Below, one piece after another: positions 1-9,049 of a stretch of 33,704 bases of DNA (the stretch's first letter is position 1; every line of letters starts with the position of its first letter). The notes below the pieces were generated by a model. That model did not search any database. It worked only from the letters and a program-made list of their open reading frames with translations, and was not told the DNA's origin. The DNA comes from Desulfobacteraceae bacterium (GTDB lineage: Bacteria > Desulfobacterota > Desulfobacteria > Desulfobacterales > ETH-SRB1), in assembly GCA_030593145.1 (NCBI GenBank), contig JAUVHU010000021.1, forward strand, positions 1-33,704, written 5' to 3'. Both the position numbers and the translations under genes were made by a program.

Positions 1-159
1 AAGAATATTCTTGAAATATGGAACAGCAGCGAAGAAGAATTAAGAGACTGCCTGCAAACTCTTGAAGAAAAAAATATTCTTCTCAGGATTCTATCAGACG
101 GAGAAGAGCATGATGTTTATAAGCTGATAGATGTAGAACAGTGGAGAACAGGTCATTGA
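1..159 (+). CDS. C-terminal fragment of an unidentified protein (truncated by window start)
   Basis: Open frame from base 1 (KNILEIWNSSEEELRDCLQTLEEKNILLRILSDGEEHDVYKLIDVEQWRTGH*) ending in TGA at 157-159. Confidence 0.55.
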   Translation, partial: KNILEIWNSSEEELRDCLQTLEEKNILLRILSDGEEHDVYKLIDVEQWRTGH

Positions 160-258
160 TAGATATTATTTATCATCGGACATCGATCATTCTTAAACAA
201 TAAAGGTTCTTTTTTTTAAAAAGATCTGGGGTTTAAAACCGGTTCTATTCATTTCCTA

Positions 259-660
259 TCACCTATGAGCTAAATCAGCTAACTTCTCAGCCACACATTT
301 GCTTACCACGCTGTCCGGTACGTCTGCATCAATCCCCGGGCACATTGATGACATAATACGCCAGTTACCGGCATCAACAAGTACACTTTTTATAAAAGGC
401 CATGCTTTGCACATATAGGGTTTAACTGGGTGAATAGTGCAAAGTTCGTCCCAGAATATGCAGTACCCGTTTTTGTCCTGGGAAAGAATTGGTTTTGTGC
501 CGGAAAATTTGCAGTAATTGGCTAAAAAAATTTTGACATCCGTTCTGATATATCTTGCAATGGCTTTAATATCTTTTTGAGATAAAAAAGTTCCGCCATA
601 ACCGCGGCAGCAGTCGCCGCATTTTTTACAATGGAAAATTTCAGGCAGGGCGTCAGACAC
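259..660 (-). CDS. YkgJ-family cysteine cluster protein
   Basis: 133 aa with CKKCGDCCRGYGG N-terminal Cys cluster and downstream C..HP..P..CKAWPF pattern typical of YkgJ/UPF0153 proteins. Confidence 0.85.
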   Translation of the reverse strand: MSDALPEIFHCKKCGDCCRGYGGTFLSQKDIKAIARYIRTDVKIFLANYCKFSGTKPILSQDKNGYCIFWDELCTIHPVKPYMCKAWPFIKSVLVDAGNWRIMSSMCPGIDADVPDSVVSKCVAEKLADLAHR

Positions 661-1252
661 TGTGTCTGGTCTCCATGGCTCTTTTCAAGGTAACCTGATC
701 CACGTATTTAAGGTCACCTCCCATGGGAACGCCTGATGCAATTCGAGTAACCTTGACAGGAAATTTTTCAAGAAGCTGCGCAAGATAAGATGCGGTCGCT
801 TCTCCTTCAACATTTGTTCCTGTGGCGAGAACAATCTCTTTGACACGGCCATCTTTTAACCTGGATATCAATTCCCTGATTTTTATATCATTCGGTCCGA
901 CTCCGTTCATGGGAGACAGTACACCGGATAGAATATGATAAAGACCTCTAAATGCACCGGATTTTTCAACAGACACCATGTCGGCAGGTTGTTCCACCAC
1001 GCACAATAAGGATTTGTCCCTTGCAGGGTCACTGCAGATGCTGCAAAGGTCACTGTCGCTTAAAGCAAAGCAACTGGTGCATAATCTTATCTTATCTTTT
1101 AGTTCGACAATACTGCGGGCAAGGTGCTCAGCCTCAATGCGGGGCGCTTTGAGAATATGCAATGCAAGGCGCTCGGCTGTTTTTTCTCCTATGCCGGGTA
1201 GCCTTGAAATGTTTTTTATCACGTTTTGTATTGAAGCCGGATAATAGTTCAT
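653..1252 (-). CDS. recR: Recombination mediator protein RecR
   Basis: SRLPGIGEKTAERLALHIL, zinc-finger C-x2-C...C-x2-C and Toprim (LCVVEQPADMVSVEKSGAFRGLYHILSG); order dnaX-ybaB-recR. Confidence 0.97.
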   Translation of the reverse strand: MNYYPASIQNVIKNISRLPGIGEKTAERLALHILKAPRIEAEHLARSIVELKDKIRLCTSCFALSDSDLCSICSDPARDKSLLCVVEQPADMVSVEKSGAFRGLYHILSGVLSPMNGVGPNDIKIRELISRLKDGRVKEIVLATGTNVEGEATASYLAQLLEKFPVKVTRIASGVPMGGDLKYVDQVTLKRAMETRHSV

Positions 1253-1253
1253 A

Positions 1254-1565
1254 TTACGTCAATCCCGGGATATTCAATCCGCCGGTTAGTTTGCTCATTT
1301 CTGATGAAACCATTTCCTGTGATTTTGCAAGAGCGTCATTTATTGCCGCAAGAATTAAATCCTGCAGCATTTCCACATCTTCAGGATCGACAACTTCTTT
1401 TTCTATTTCTATTGTTACGATCTGTTGCTTTCCATTTGCTACAACCTTAACCATGCCGCCGCCTGATGTTGTTTCAATTGTTCTGTCAGCCAGTTCTTCC
1501 TGCATCCTTAGCATTTTTGCCTGAAGCTTCTGGGCTTGCTTCATCATGTTTCCCATGCCTTTCAT
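1254..1565 (-). CDS. ybaB: YbaB/EbfC family nucleoid-associated protein
   Basis: MKGMGNMMKQAQKLQAKMLRMQEEL...; the Met at 1565 fits the family better than the ORF-track start at 1601. Confidence 0.93.
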   Translation of the reverse strand: MKGMGNMMKQAQKLQAKMLRMQEELADRTIETTSGGGMVKVVANGKQQIVTIEIEKEVVDPEDVEMLQDLILAAINDALAKSQEMVSSEMSKLTGGLNIPGLT

Positions 1566-1606
1566 TAAAATACCTCCCCGTATGACCGGATAAGCCTGCA
1601 CGAACC

Positions 1607-3310
1607 CTATATAATTTTTACATCAACAACATCGCCGTTGAAAATCTCTATTGCATCATTAATAAGCGGATGGCTGAGCGCTTCCTTTTTCAGGTGATTA
1701 TCCCGGTCTTTTTTATCCCTCGTATTATTATCTAGTTTTTCAGTTATAATAATTTTCATGTTTTTTGAGAAAAAATCTTTACAGATGTTTTTTAAAATCG
1801 TCATGTTTTTATTGCGTCGTACCATATGAGCATTAAAAACGTTACCATTTACTTCTATTTCAAGGCTCTGGTCGTTCAGGCTTTTTAAGGTGCACTTTGC
1901 AAGGTTTGCCGCAAGGGAAGGGTGTTTTTTTGATATAATTTCAAACAGCCTGTTCCATGTCGCATCAAGATCGTCGAGCGAGTTTGAAATTGTGGTCGCC
2001 CCTTGGCTTTCTATCCCTTTAATATCCTGTTGCCTGTCTGGCATATTCGGAAGTTTATCATTTTTATCTTGTGGTTTATCCTGTGATTTATCAGGTGATT
2101 CAATTTTACTTTTTTCAGGGCCATAACGGGCCTGCGTTTCAAAAAGCTCTTTTCCTTGAATCGGACCTGTTTCCTGCCTTAGCGTGTCAAGCTTATCTAT
2201 CAGCTTATCAATGGACAGAGCCGGTTTGATCTGAAACATTTTGATAAATGCCATTTCAAGAGCGAGCTTCGGTTGGGCTGAAAATCTTATTGTTGTTTCT
2301 TCATTAAAGAGGATATTAAAAACCTGGTTTAAATAAACTTCGGAAATGTCCTTTATCTGATTTGCCATCAGGTCAATTTCGTGGACAGGAAGATCGACCA
2401 GTTTGCTTATTTTTTTTCCCATTTTAACGACCAGCAGATTTCTGAAATGTTCTACAAGATCTGAATATACCTTTTTTATATCGTGGCCATGGACGTAAAT
2501 GTCATCAAGGATATCAAGAATAGCAGGAATATTTCCGCTCATAATGGCTGAGGAAATGGCAAAAAGATTTTTACGGTCTATGACACCAAGAATATCGACT
2601 ATTCGGTCATTTGTAATAGTTCCTTCAAGACAGGCCATAACCTGATCAAGAAGACTGAGGGCATCTCTCATGCTTCCGTCGGCCTCACGGGCAATAAGTT
2701 CCAGGCTTTCATCTTCAATATCGATACCTTCTTTTGAGCAAAGAAGCGACATGTGCTTTGATATCGATTCCAGGCTTATCCGCCTGAAATCATGCTTCTG
2801 GCAGCGTGAAAGAATAGTTATTGGAATTTTATTGGGTTCCGTAGTGGCAAAGATAAACATGACATGGGAAGGTGGCTCTTCAAGTGTTTTTAAGAGCGCA
2901 TTAAAGGCTGATGTGCTGAGCATGTGAACTTCATCTATTATATATATCTTATAGAGACTGTGTGCAGGCATATATCTGACATTTTCGCGCAGTTCCCTTA
3001 TTTGATCTACTCCGTTATTCGATGCACCGTCAATTTCAAAAACGTCCACAGCTCTTCCCGAGGTAATTTCTCTGCAGGATCTGCATTCATTACAAGGGAT
3101 CGGCGCAGGGCCTTTTTTACAATTCATAGCCTTTGCAAGTATGCGGGCTACTGTTGTTTTACCTGTACCCCTTGGACCTGAAAACAAGATTGCGTGGGCA
3201 ACCCGGTCTGAGGAAATTGCATTGGCCAGGGTACGGGTAATATGGTCCTGCCCAACAACCTCTTCAAATGTTTGTGGGCGGTATTTGCGTGCAAGAACGA
3301 GATAGGACAT
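1607..3310 (-). CDS. dnaX: DNA polymerase III subunits gamma/tau
   Basis: MSYLVLARKYRPQTFEEVVGQDHITRTLANAI, Walker A GPRGTGKTT, zinc module C..CRSC, DEVHML. Start at 3310; the track's 39-aa extension is translated from an intergenic inverted repeat. Confidence 0.97.
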   Translation of the reverse strand: MSYLVLARKYRPQTFEEVVGQDHITRTLANAISSDRVAHAILFSGPRGTGKTTVARILAKAMNCKKGPAPIPCNECRSCREITSGRAVDVFEIDGASNNGVDQIRELRENVRYMPAHSLYKIYIIDEVHMLSTSAFNALLKTLEEPPSHVMFIFATTEPNKIPITILSRCQKHDFRRISLESISKHMSLLCSKEGIDIEDESLELIAREADGSMRDALSLLDQVMACLEGTITNDRIVDILGVIDRKNLFAISSAIMSGNIPAILDILDDIYVHGHDIKKVYSDLVEHFRNLLVVKMGKKISKLVDLPVHEIDLMANQIKDISEVYLNQVFNILFNEETTIRFSAQPKLALEMAFIKMFQIKPALSIDKLIDKLDTLRQETGPIQGKELFETQARYGPEKSKIESPDKSQDKPQDKNDKLPNMPDRQQDIKGIESQGATTISNSLDDLDATWNRLFEIISKKHPSLAANLAKCTLKSLNDQSLEIEVNGNVFNAHMVRRNKNMTILKNICKDFFSKNMKIIITEKLDNNTRDKKDRDNHLKKEALSHPLINDAIEIFNGDVVDVKII

Positions 3311-3334
3311 AGAAAATATTCTGTAATTTTTTTT

Positions 3335-3454
3335 GACAGGATTTACAGGATATTCAGGATATTTTTCGCCTTTCCTGCTTGCCAGGCCATAGCATCTGAT
3401 AAGATGCGACGGCTGGAAGAAAGGCAAAAAAATAAATAATCCTGTTCATCCTGT
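3335..3454. repeat. Word hairpin: GACAGGATTTACAGGAT ... ATCCTGTTCATCCTGTC with nested inner stems
   Basis: Outer arms 3335-3351 / 3438-3454 pair at 15 of 17; inner GCCTTTC/GAAAGGC and GCATC-TGATAA-GATGC stems. Confidence 0.85.
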
Positions 3455-3464
3455 CAGATATTTT

Positions 3465-3559
3465 TTGGCGGAGAGAGAGGGATTCGAACCCTCGGTACCG
3501 CTTTTGGCAGCACACACGATTTCCAGTCGTGCTCCTTCAGCCAGCTCGGACATCTCTCC
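3465..3559 (-). tRNA. tRNA-Ser (anticodon GGA)
   Basis: Reverse complement GGAGAGATGTCCGAGCTGGCTGAAGGAGCACGACTGGAAATCGTG...GGTTCGAATCCCTCTCTCTCCGCCA; long variable arm; encoded CCA. Confidence 0.95.
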
Positions 3560-3588
3560 TGGGGTAACTTAACTAAAAAATCTCTCAA

Positions 3589-3681
3589 TGGCGGAGAGGG
3601 TGGGATTCGAACCCACGATCCCGTTATTCACAAGATACCGCTTTTCGAGAGCGGGGCCTTCAGCCGCTCGGCCACCTCTCC
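3589..3681 (-). tRNA. tRNA-Ser (anticodon CGA)
   Basis: Reverse complement GGAGAGGTGGCCGAGCGGCTGAAGGCCCCGCTCTCGAAAAGCGG...GGTTCGAATCCCACCCTCTCCGCCA; long variable arm; encoded CCA. Confidence 0.95.
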
Positions 3682-3751
3682 TAAATTAAGGAGCAAGCTA
3701 ATTTGAATATAATTTTTGATACAGCCTGTCAATAATCTTTAGCAACCCAAA

Positions 3752-3850
3752 ATCACAAAAAACCGAAAGCACGAAATTATTAAATGTTTTTCGTGTCTGC
3801 CTGTGCATTGCATGCAGATAGGTCTTCATAGTTTCGTGCTTTTTTGTGAT
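3752..3850. repeat. Word hairpin: ATCACAAAAAAccgaAAGCACGAAA ... TTTCGTGCTTTTTTGTGAT
   Basis: Right arm 3832-3850 is complementary to 3752-3775 apart from a short insertion; inner CTGC..GCAG stem. Confidence 0.75.
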
Positions 3851-3930
3851 AAATATTTTTTTAATAATTATTTGACTTGATAATCATTATTCTTTTTAAT
3901 ATCAAGTGTCAGTATAAATTAACCAGGAAA

Positions 3931-3979
3931 ACGCAAAAATGCTAAGGTTTTGATTCTTTGCGTTTTTGCATTTTTGCGT
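3931..3979. repeat. Word hairpin: ACGCAAAAATGC ... GCATTTTTGCGT
   Basis: Perfect 12-bp arms at 3931-3942 and 3968-3979, just upstream of the DUF1015 gene. Confidence 0.8.
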
Positions 3980-4012
3980 GAAAAATCTATATATATAAAG
4001 GAACATATAAAA

Positions 4013-5341
4013 ATGGCCAGAATTATACCATTAAAAGGAGTTTTTTATAATCCTGACAAGATTCACAACCTGGGGGATGTTACAATACCCCCTTATGATG
4101 TTATCTCGAAACAGGAACAGCTCGATTTCCATAACCGGCATCCATATAATATTATCCGGCTGACACTGGGCAAACAGGCTGAAAACGATACAAACAAAAA
4201 CAATTGGCACACAAAAGCCGCGGGTTTTTTTAATGACTGGCTCTCAAAAAATATCCTGGTGCGCGACAACTCACCTTCGCTATATCTTACAAGTGTGGAG
4301 TTTTCTTCAGAAAATAAAATGATTACACGCTACGGCCTGATTGCTTTAGTCGGCCTTGAACCTTTTAGCAAGGGAATAGTTATTCCACACGAAAAAACCT
4401 TCTCTAAAGTAACAGCGGAAAGGTTTGAACTTATAAAGAACTGCCATGCTAATTTCAGCCCGATCTTTGGAATTTATTCCGATCAAAACGATATTCTGGG
4501 TTCATTAAAGAATGCGGCCGGTGCTAAAGCGCCGAATATGGAATTTATTGACAGCCACGGTTTGAAGCACAAGCTTTGGCGCATAATCGACACATCTGTA
4601 CACAGTCATATAACCGATGCAATGAAGGAAAAAAAATTGCTCATTGCCGATGGTCATCATAGATATGAAACAGCCCTTAAATACAAAAAGTGGATGTCTG
4701 AAATTAAACCAGATTTTAACGCTGATCATCCGGCCAACTATGTAATGATGTATCTCAGCAGTATGGAAGATCCAGGGCTTATTATACTTCCGGCGCACCG
4801 CGTACTGAAAGAAGTTCAGGATTCTGATCTGACAACATTTATTCAAAAAGCCGAAAATTACTTTAAAATAACAACTATCCCGTTTGATAAAAAAAGCATG
4901 GAAAACGCCCGCGTGCAATTTATCTCGGCTCTTAGATCAAATAGTTCAAAAAATACAATCGGAGTTTTTATAAAAAATCGGCAGGAATTTTATCTGCTGA
5001 CACTAAAACCACAAATCATGAAGCAGATGTTTAGCAAAGAAATTCCAGCATCTTTAAGAAACCTCGATGTTACTGTGCTGACACGCCTTATCTTAATGGA
5101 GATCCTCGGTTTTGATCAATCAAGGCTGGATGATGTAAAACTAATCACCTATTCAAGCTGTGAGAAACAGGCCATCAAAGAAGTTGCCTCTGGCAGATGC
5201 GATATTTCCTTTATCCTTAATCCGACAAAAATTGAGCAGGTGCGCGATATTACCAAGCAAGGCCTGATAATGCCGAGAAAATCAACCTATTTTTATCCAA
5301 AGGTTATAACAGGCCAGATAATAAACAATCTGACTACTTAA
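4013..5341 (+). CDS. DUF1015 domain-containing protein
   Basis: MARIIPLKGVFYNPDKI...VTIPPYDVIS...LIADGHHRYETALKYK, hallmark of DUF1015. Start at 4013; the upstream extension comes from the repeat. Confidence 0.88.
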   Translation: MARIIPLKGVFYNPDKIHNLGDVTIPPYDVISKQEQLDFHNRHPYNIIRLTLGKQAENDTNKNNWHTKAAGFFNDWLSKNILVRDNSPSLYLTSVEFSSENKMITRYGLIALVGLEPFSKGIVIPHEKTFSKVTAERFELIKNCHANFSPIFGIYSDQNDILGSLKNAAGAKAPNMEFIDSHGLKHKLWRIIDTSVHSHITDAMKEKKLLIADGHHRYETALKYKKWMSEIKPDFNADHPANYVMMYLSSMEDPGLIILPAHRVLKEVQDSDLTTFIQKAENYFKITTIPFDKKSMENARVQFISALRSNSSKNTIGVFIKNRQEFYLLTLKPQIMKQMFSKEIPASLRNLDVTVLTRLILMEILGFDQSRLDDVKLITYSSCEKQAIKEVASGRCDISFILNPTKIEQVRDITKQGLIMPRKSTYFYPKVITGQIINNLTT

Positions 5342-5440
5342 CCACTCGACCGTTCATCCACATAAGCGCTAAATTATTATGTAAACGTTCACAGGTTGCA
5401 TTTATGCCATACGGAGTTGTTTTTAAAAGATGAACGTCCA

Positions 5441-5517
5441 ACATCGAACATTGAATAATGATGTCGCTCCTGCCGCGACGGGCGCGAGCACGGCGGGTGT
5501 TCGATGTTCATTTTTTT
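5441..5517. terminator. Probable bidirectional terminator/word hairpin (ACATCGAACA...TGTTCGATGT) between convergent genes
   Basis: Perfect 10-bp arms 5441-5450 / 5498-5507 enclosing a GC-rich GTCGC-tcctgcc-GCGAC hairpin; T-run follows. Confidence 0.55.
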
Positions 5518-6259
5518 AGTCCCTCGACCACTCGACTACTCCTTCCATCATCTTTTCTACTTCATCTGTATAGGAACCATCTTTACGATAGATGATAAGA
5601 GGCCGGCCGATCTTTATGCCAGGACGTCCTCCTTTAACTCCCTCAAGCAGAATCAGTTTTGCTTCTGTGTCTCTTTTAGAATAGATCATACGGAAAAATT
5701 TCGGTTCAATACCGGCGGATCGCATTTGCGAAATTATATCCACAAGACGTTCGGCAGGATAAATCATTAAGAATTTGCCGGAAGTATTTAACATTCGGCG
5801 GGAGGTTTCAATTACATCATAGAGAGTAACCTTAATTTCATGCCTTGCAACAGCCCGCTGCTCATTCGGGTTCATCCTGCCGGATTTAGCCTTCCTGTAT
5901 GGAGGGTTGCATATAACCAGATCTACCGGGCCTGAAATCATATCCTGTTTTAGATTTTTCATGTCAAGACAGAGGATTGTAACTTGATCCTCCATATTGT
6001 TATCTTTAATGTTCAGATCTGCGATTTCGGCAAGGGCTTCCTGCAGCTCAACTCCATAAATCTTTATTTTCGGATTTCGATACGCAAGCATCATGGGAAT
6101 AATGCCGCAGCCTGTTCCCAGATCAAGAACCCTGTCACCTTCACGCGGGCCGGCATGAGAAGCCAATAAAACAGCGTCAATGGAAAAACGGTAGCCGGAC
6201 TTATTCTGCTTGACCTGAATCCGTCCATTATAAAAGGTGTCTGTAGTCAGGGATTCCAT
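5516..6259 (-). CDS. tRNA1(Val) (adenine(37)-N6)-methyltransferase-like SAM-dependent methyltransferase
   Basis: VLDLGTGCGIIPMMLA SAM motif and DLVICNPPYRKAKSGRMNPNEQRAVARHE (N6-adenine NPPY motif) typical of the YfiC/TrmN6 family. Confidence 0.85.
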   Translation of the reverse strand: MESLTTDTFYNGRIQVKQNKSGYRFSIDAVLLASHAGPREGDRVLDLGTGCGIIPMMLAYRNPKIKIYGVELQEALAEIADLNIKDNNMEDQVTILCLDMKNLKQDMISGPVDLVICNPPYRKAKSGRMNPNEQRAVARHEIKVTLYDVIETSRRMLNTSGKFLMIYPAERLVDIISQMRSAGIEPKFFRMIYSKRDTEAKLILLEGVKGGRPGIKIGRPLIIYRKDGSYTDEVEKMMEGVVEWSRD

Positions 6260-6263
6260 TTTT

Positions 6264-6575
6264 TTATCTTATTGACCCTATCTTGAATACTATCTCTTCG
6301 ATAAGCTCATTTCCCAGAGCATTATTTACTTTGGTTATAATCTCCTTTTTTAAAAATTGAAGCTGATGCAGCCAGGTTGAACTAATTACATGCACAATAA
6401 GAAGTTTTCCTTTAAATGCCGCGGGTCTGGCATTTTCCGCAACAGTCTTTCCCACCGCATTATCCCACAAACTCCAAACACGCAGCATTTCCTTATCAGG
6501 TTCGCTGCGAAATGTTCTTAAAAAATTGTCAAGAATACCGCTTATATGCGCAAATTCTTTTTGTTTTTTTTTCAT
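6264..6575 (-). CDS. DUF721 (DciA-like) domain protein
   Basis: IWxLWDNAVGKTVAENARPAAFKGKLLIVHVISSTWLHQLQFLKKEIITKVN pattern of DUF721; Met at 6575 preferred. Confidence 0.8.
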   Translation of the reverse strand: MKKKQKEFAHISGILDNFLRTFRSEPDKEMLRVWSLWDNAVGKTVAENARPAAFKGKLLIVHVISSTWLHQLQFLKKEIITKVNNALGNELIEEIVFKIGSIR

Positions 6576-6990
6576 AATAATAAAACTATAGCAACTGCTC
6601 AGGTTCAAAGTTCAAGGGTTCAAGGTTAGACTGGTGATTCATGGTTCGATTCTGATATGAATGGAGAGTTTATAAGATTTTTAACACACACTGAGCAGTT
6701 TTCTTCAGGAGTCCAAAACAAACTCTATGCGGCCTTGGAAATATGAAAAAGATAGCAAACCGACTAACTGTGAACTCTGAACCGTGAACCAGACAACCTA
6801 AGTAATTGCAAACTATAAAGGGATAGATTTTATTGTCAAGAGAAACAGTTTTGTCAAGTCGATATCCTTTTTTTCCAGCAATTCTAATTATGGCTTTTTC
6901 CCCTTTTAGCTTGACTTGGAACAACTTGTAACTTACATTATATTCTTTATCAAAATAACCCTATAAACATTTTTACAGGATAATAAAACT

Positions 6991-8031
6991 ATGAATTGGG
7001 ATTGGGACAAACTTAAACAGCAACAGAGCCCGGGCAGTGGTGCCGGCGGAACGCCACCTGACATAAAGGAAGTCATAAACAAATTCAAGCAATTTAAATT
7101 GCCAGGCGGGCCCATTATCATCATTATCATAATTGCACTGTTTTTTGGCTCTTCGGCATTTTATACGGTGGGTGTTGACGAAGCAGGAATCATCCAGCGG
7201 TTCGGAAAATATATTCGCACCAGTCAACCGGGCCTTAATTTCAAGCTTCCGGCTGGAATTGAAAAGGTGACAAAGGTCAAGGTAAAACGTGTATATAAAG
7301 AAGAGTTCGGCTTCCGTTCAGCAACGAGAGATATTAGAGATCGGTTTTCATCCGGCAGTGAGAATGTAAATGTATCACTTATGCTTACCGGAGACCTTAA
7401 TGTCGGTCTTGTTCCATGGATTGTCCAGTACAGGATAAAAGACCCTTATAATTATCTGTTTAAAGTTCGGGATGTAAGAAAACTTCTCATAGATATGTCG
7501 GAATCTTCCATGCGTATGGTTGTCGGCGACAGAAGCATCAATGAAGTTATAAGCAAACGGGAAGAAATTGCAATCGATGCCAGACATGTCCTGCAGGCAG
7601 AGCTGGACAAATCAGAAGCCGGCATTCATATCGTTACCATAGAAATGAAAAAAACAAACGTTCCCGGACCGGTACAGGCATCATTCAATAAAGTAAACCA
7701 GGCTGTTCAGGAAAAGGAAAAGATGATCTATCAGGCAAAAGAGGATTACAATAAGGCAATCCCTGCTTCCAGGGGAGAGGCAGAAAGAACCATAAAGGCC
7801 GCCGAAGGATATGCTCTTGAGAGGGTCAACAAGGCAAAGGGTGATGCTTCAAGGTTTGTTGCCCTTTATAATGAATATACCAAGGCAAAGAATGTTACCA
7901 AAAGGCGGCTGTATCTTGAAACACTGAAAGATCTTTTACCGAAACTGGGTGATAAATACATTATAGATGCGGATCAGAAAAATCTTTTGCCTTTTCTTAA
8001 TCTTGGAAAACAAATAGGTGCGAATAAATGA
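6991..8031 (+). CDS. hflK: FtsH protease activity modulator HflK
   Basis: Single TM then SPFH/Band-7 (YTVGVDEAGIIQRFGKY...); followed by hflC with 4-bp overlap. Confidence 0.95.
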   Translation: MNWDWDKLKQQQSPGSGAGGTPPDIKEVINKFKQFKLPGGPIIIIIIIALFFGSSAFYTVGVDEAGIIQRFGKYIRTSQPGLNFKLPAGIEKVTKVKVKRVYKEEFGFRSATRDIRDRFSSGSENVNVSLMLTGDLNVGLVPWIVQYRIKDPYNYLFKVRDVRKLLIDMSESSMRMVVGDRSINEVISKREEIAIDARHVLQAELDKSEAGIHIVTIEMKKTNVPGPVQASFNKVNQAVQEKEKMIYQAKEDYNKAIPASRGEAERTIKAAEGYALERVNKAKGDASRFVALYNEYTKAKNVTKRRLYLETLKDLLPKLGDKYIIDADQKNLLPFLNLGKQIGANK

Positions 8032-8972
8032 AATCTAAAAACATTATATTAATATCAATAGCTGTAATTGCTCTTCTGCTTGCTTTTTCCTCAGCTTATA
8101 CTGTTGACGAGACACGGCAGGTGGTTGTAACTCAATTTGGAAAAGTTGTGGGTGAACCAAAATTAGATCCGGGTCTTTACTTTAAAATACCCTTTATACA
8201 GCATGCAACCTATTTTCCCAAAAACCTTTTGCAATGGGATGGCGATCCTGGACAAATACCCACCCTTGAAAAAACCTATATATGGGTTGACACCTTTGCG
8301 AGATGGAAAATCGTTGATCCAGTTAAATTTTTTCAGACAGTAAACAACACAGTCAGTGCTTTAGGACGGCTGGATGATATCATAGACCCTGCTGTAAGAA
8401 ACTTTATTACCTCTTACAGACTAATTGAGGCTGTCCGCAACACCAACAGGGAGCTGGACGTCTCTGAAGCAGGCATGGAAGATATTAAAAAGAAACGTCC
8501 GGACACTTATACTATTACAACCGGCAGGGAAAAAATAACAAAAGGAATATTGAAACAGGCTCAACCCAAACTTGTTAAGTTCGGCATTGAGCTTGTGGAT
8601 GTTAAAATCAAGCGCATTAATTACGTGGAGCAGGTAAGACAGTCTGTTTATGGCAGAATGATTGCGGAACGGAATCAGATTGCGGAAAAGTTTCGCTCCG
8701 AAGGCATGGGGGAAGCTCGCAAGATTCTTGGTGAAAAAGAGCGGGATTTAAAACAAATTACCTCGGAAGCTTACAAAACAGCCCAGGTAATAAAAGGAAA
8801 AGCAGATGCAAAGGCGACAAAATTATATGCTGATGCATATGGAAGAGATCCGGAATTCTATTCATTCATAAACACACTGAAAATTTACAAAGAAGCATTA
8901 GATGATAAAAGCACTCTCGTACTTTCAACCGATTCACAATTTTTCAAATATCTAAAAGGGTATTCAAAATAA
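8028..8972 (+). CDS. hflC: Protease modulator HflC
   Basis: TM + SPFH domain (YTVDETRQVVVTQFGKVVGEP...; YGRMIAERNQIAEKFRSEGMGEA). Confidence 0.95.
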   Translation: MKSKNIILISIAVIALLLAFSSAYTVDETRQVVVTQFGKVVGEPKLDPGLYFKIPFIQHATYFPKNLLQWDGDPGQIPTLEKTYIWVDTFARWKIVDPVKFFQTVNNTVSALGRLDDIIDPAVRNFITSYRLIEAVRNTNRELDVSEAGMEDIKKKRPDTYTITTGREKITKGILKQAQPKLVKFGIELVDVKIKRINYVEQVRQSVYGRMIAERNQIAEKFRSEGMGEARKILGEKERDLKQITSEAYKTAQVIKGKADAKATKLYADAYGRDPEFYSFINTLKIYKEALDDKSTLVLSTDSQFFKYLKGYSK

Positions 8973-9049
8973 GGATTAGAATAATAAGGATTAAGGATTA
9001 GAGGATTATTAACATTTTAATCCCTTAATCCTTAATCCCTTAATCCTTA
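8970..9049. terminator. Probable bidirectional terminator built from TAAGGATTA words
   Basis: TAAGGATTAGAATAATAAGGATTAAGGATTAG ... TCCCTTAATCCTTAATCCCTTAATCCTTA inverted arms between the convergent hflC and small ORF; both stop codons form part of the first word. Confidence 0.65.

Noticed and set aside
4505-4918. 137-aa minus-strand ORF inside the DUF1015 gene
   Set aside because: Antisense to a recognisable coding region; no domain or SD support.
6670-7227. Several short minus-strand ORFs in and upstream of hflK
   Set aside because: Overlap hflK or lie in a repeat-bearing leader; no recognisable protein features.
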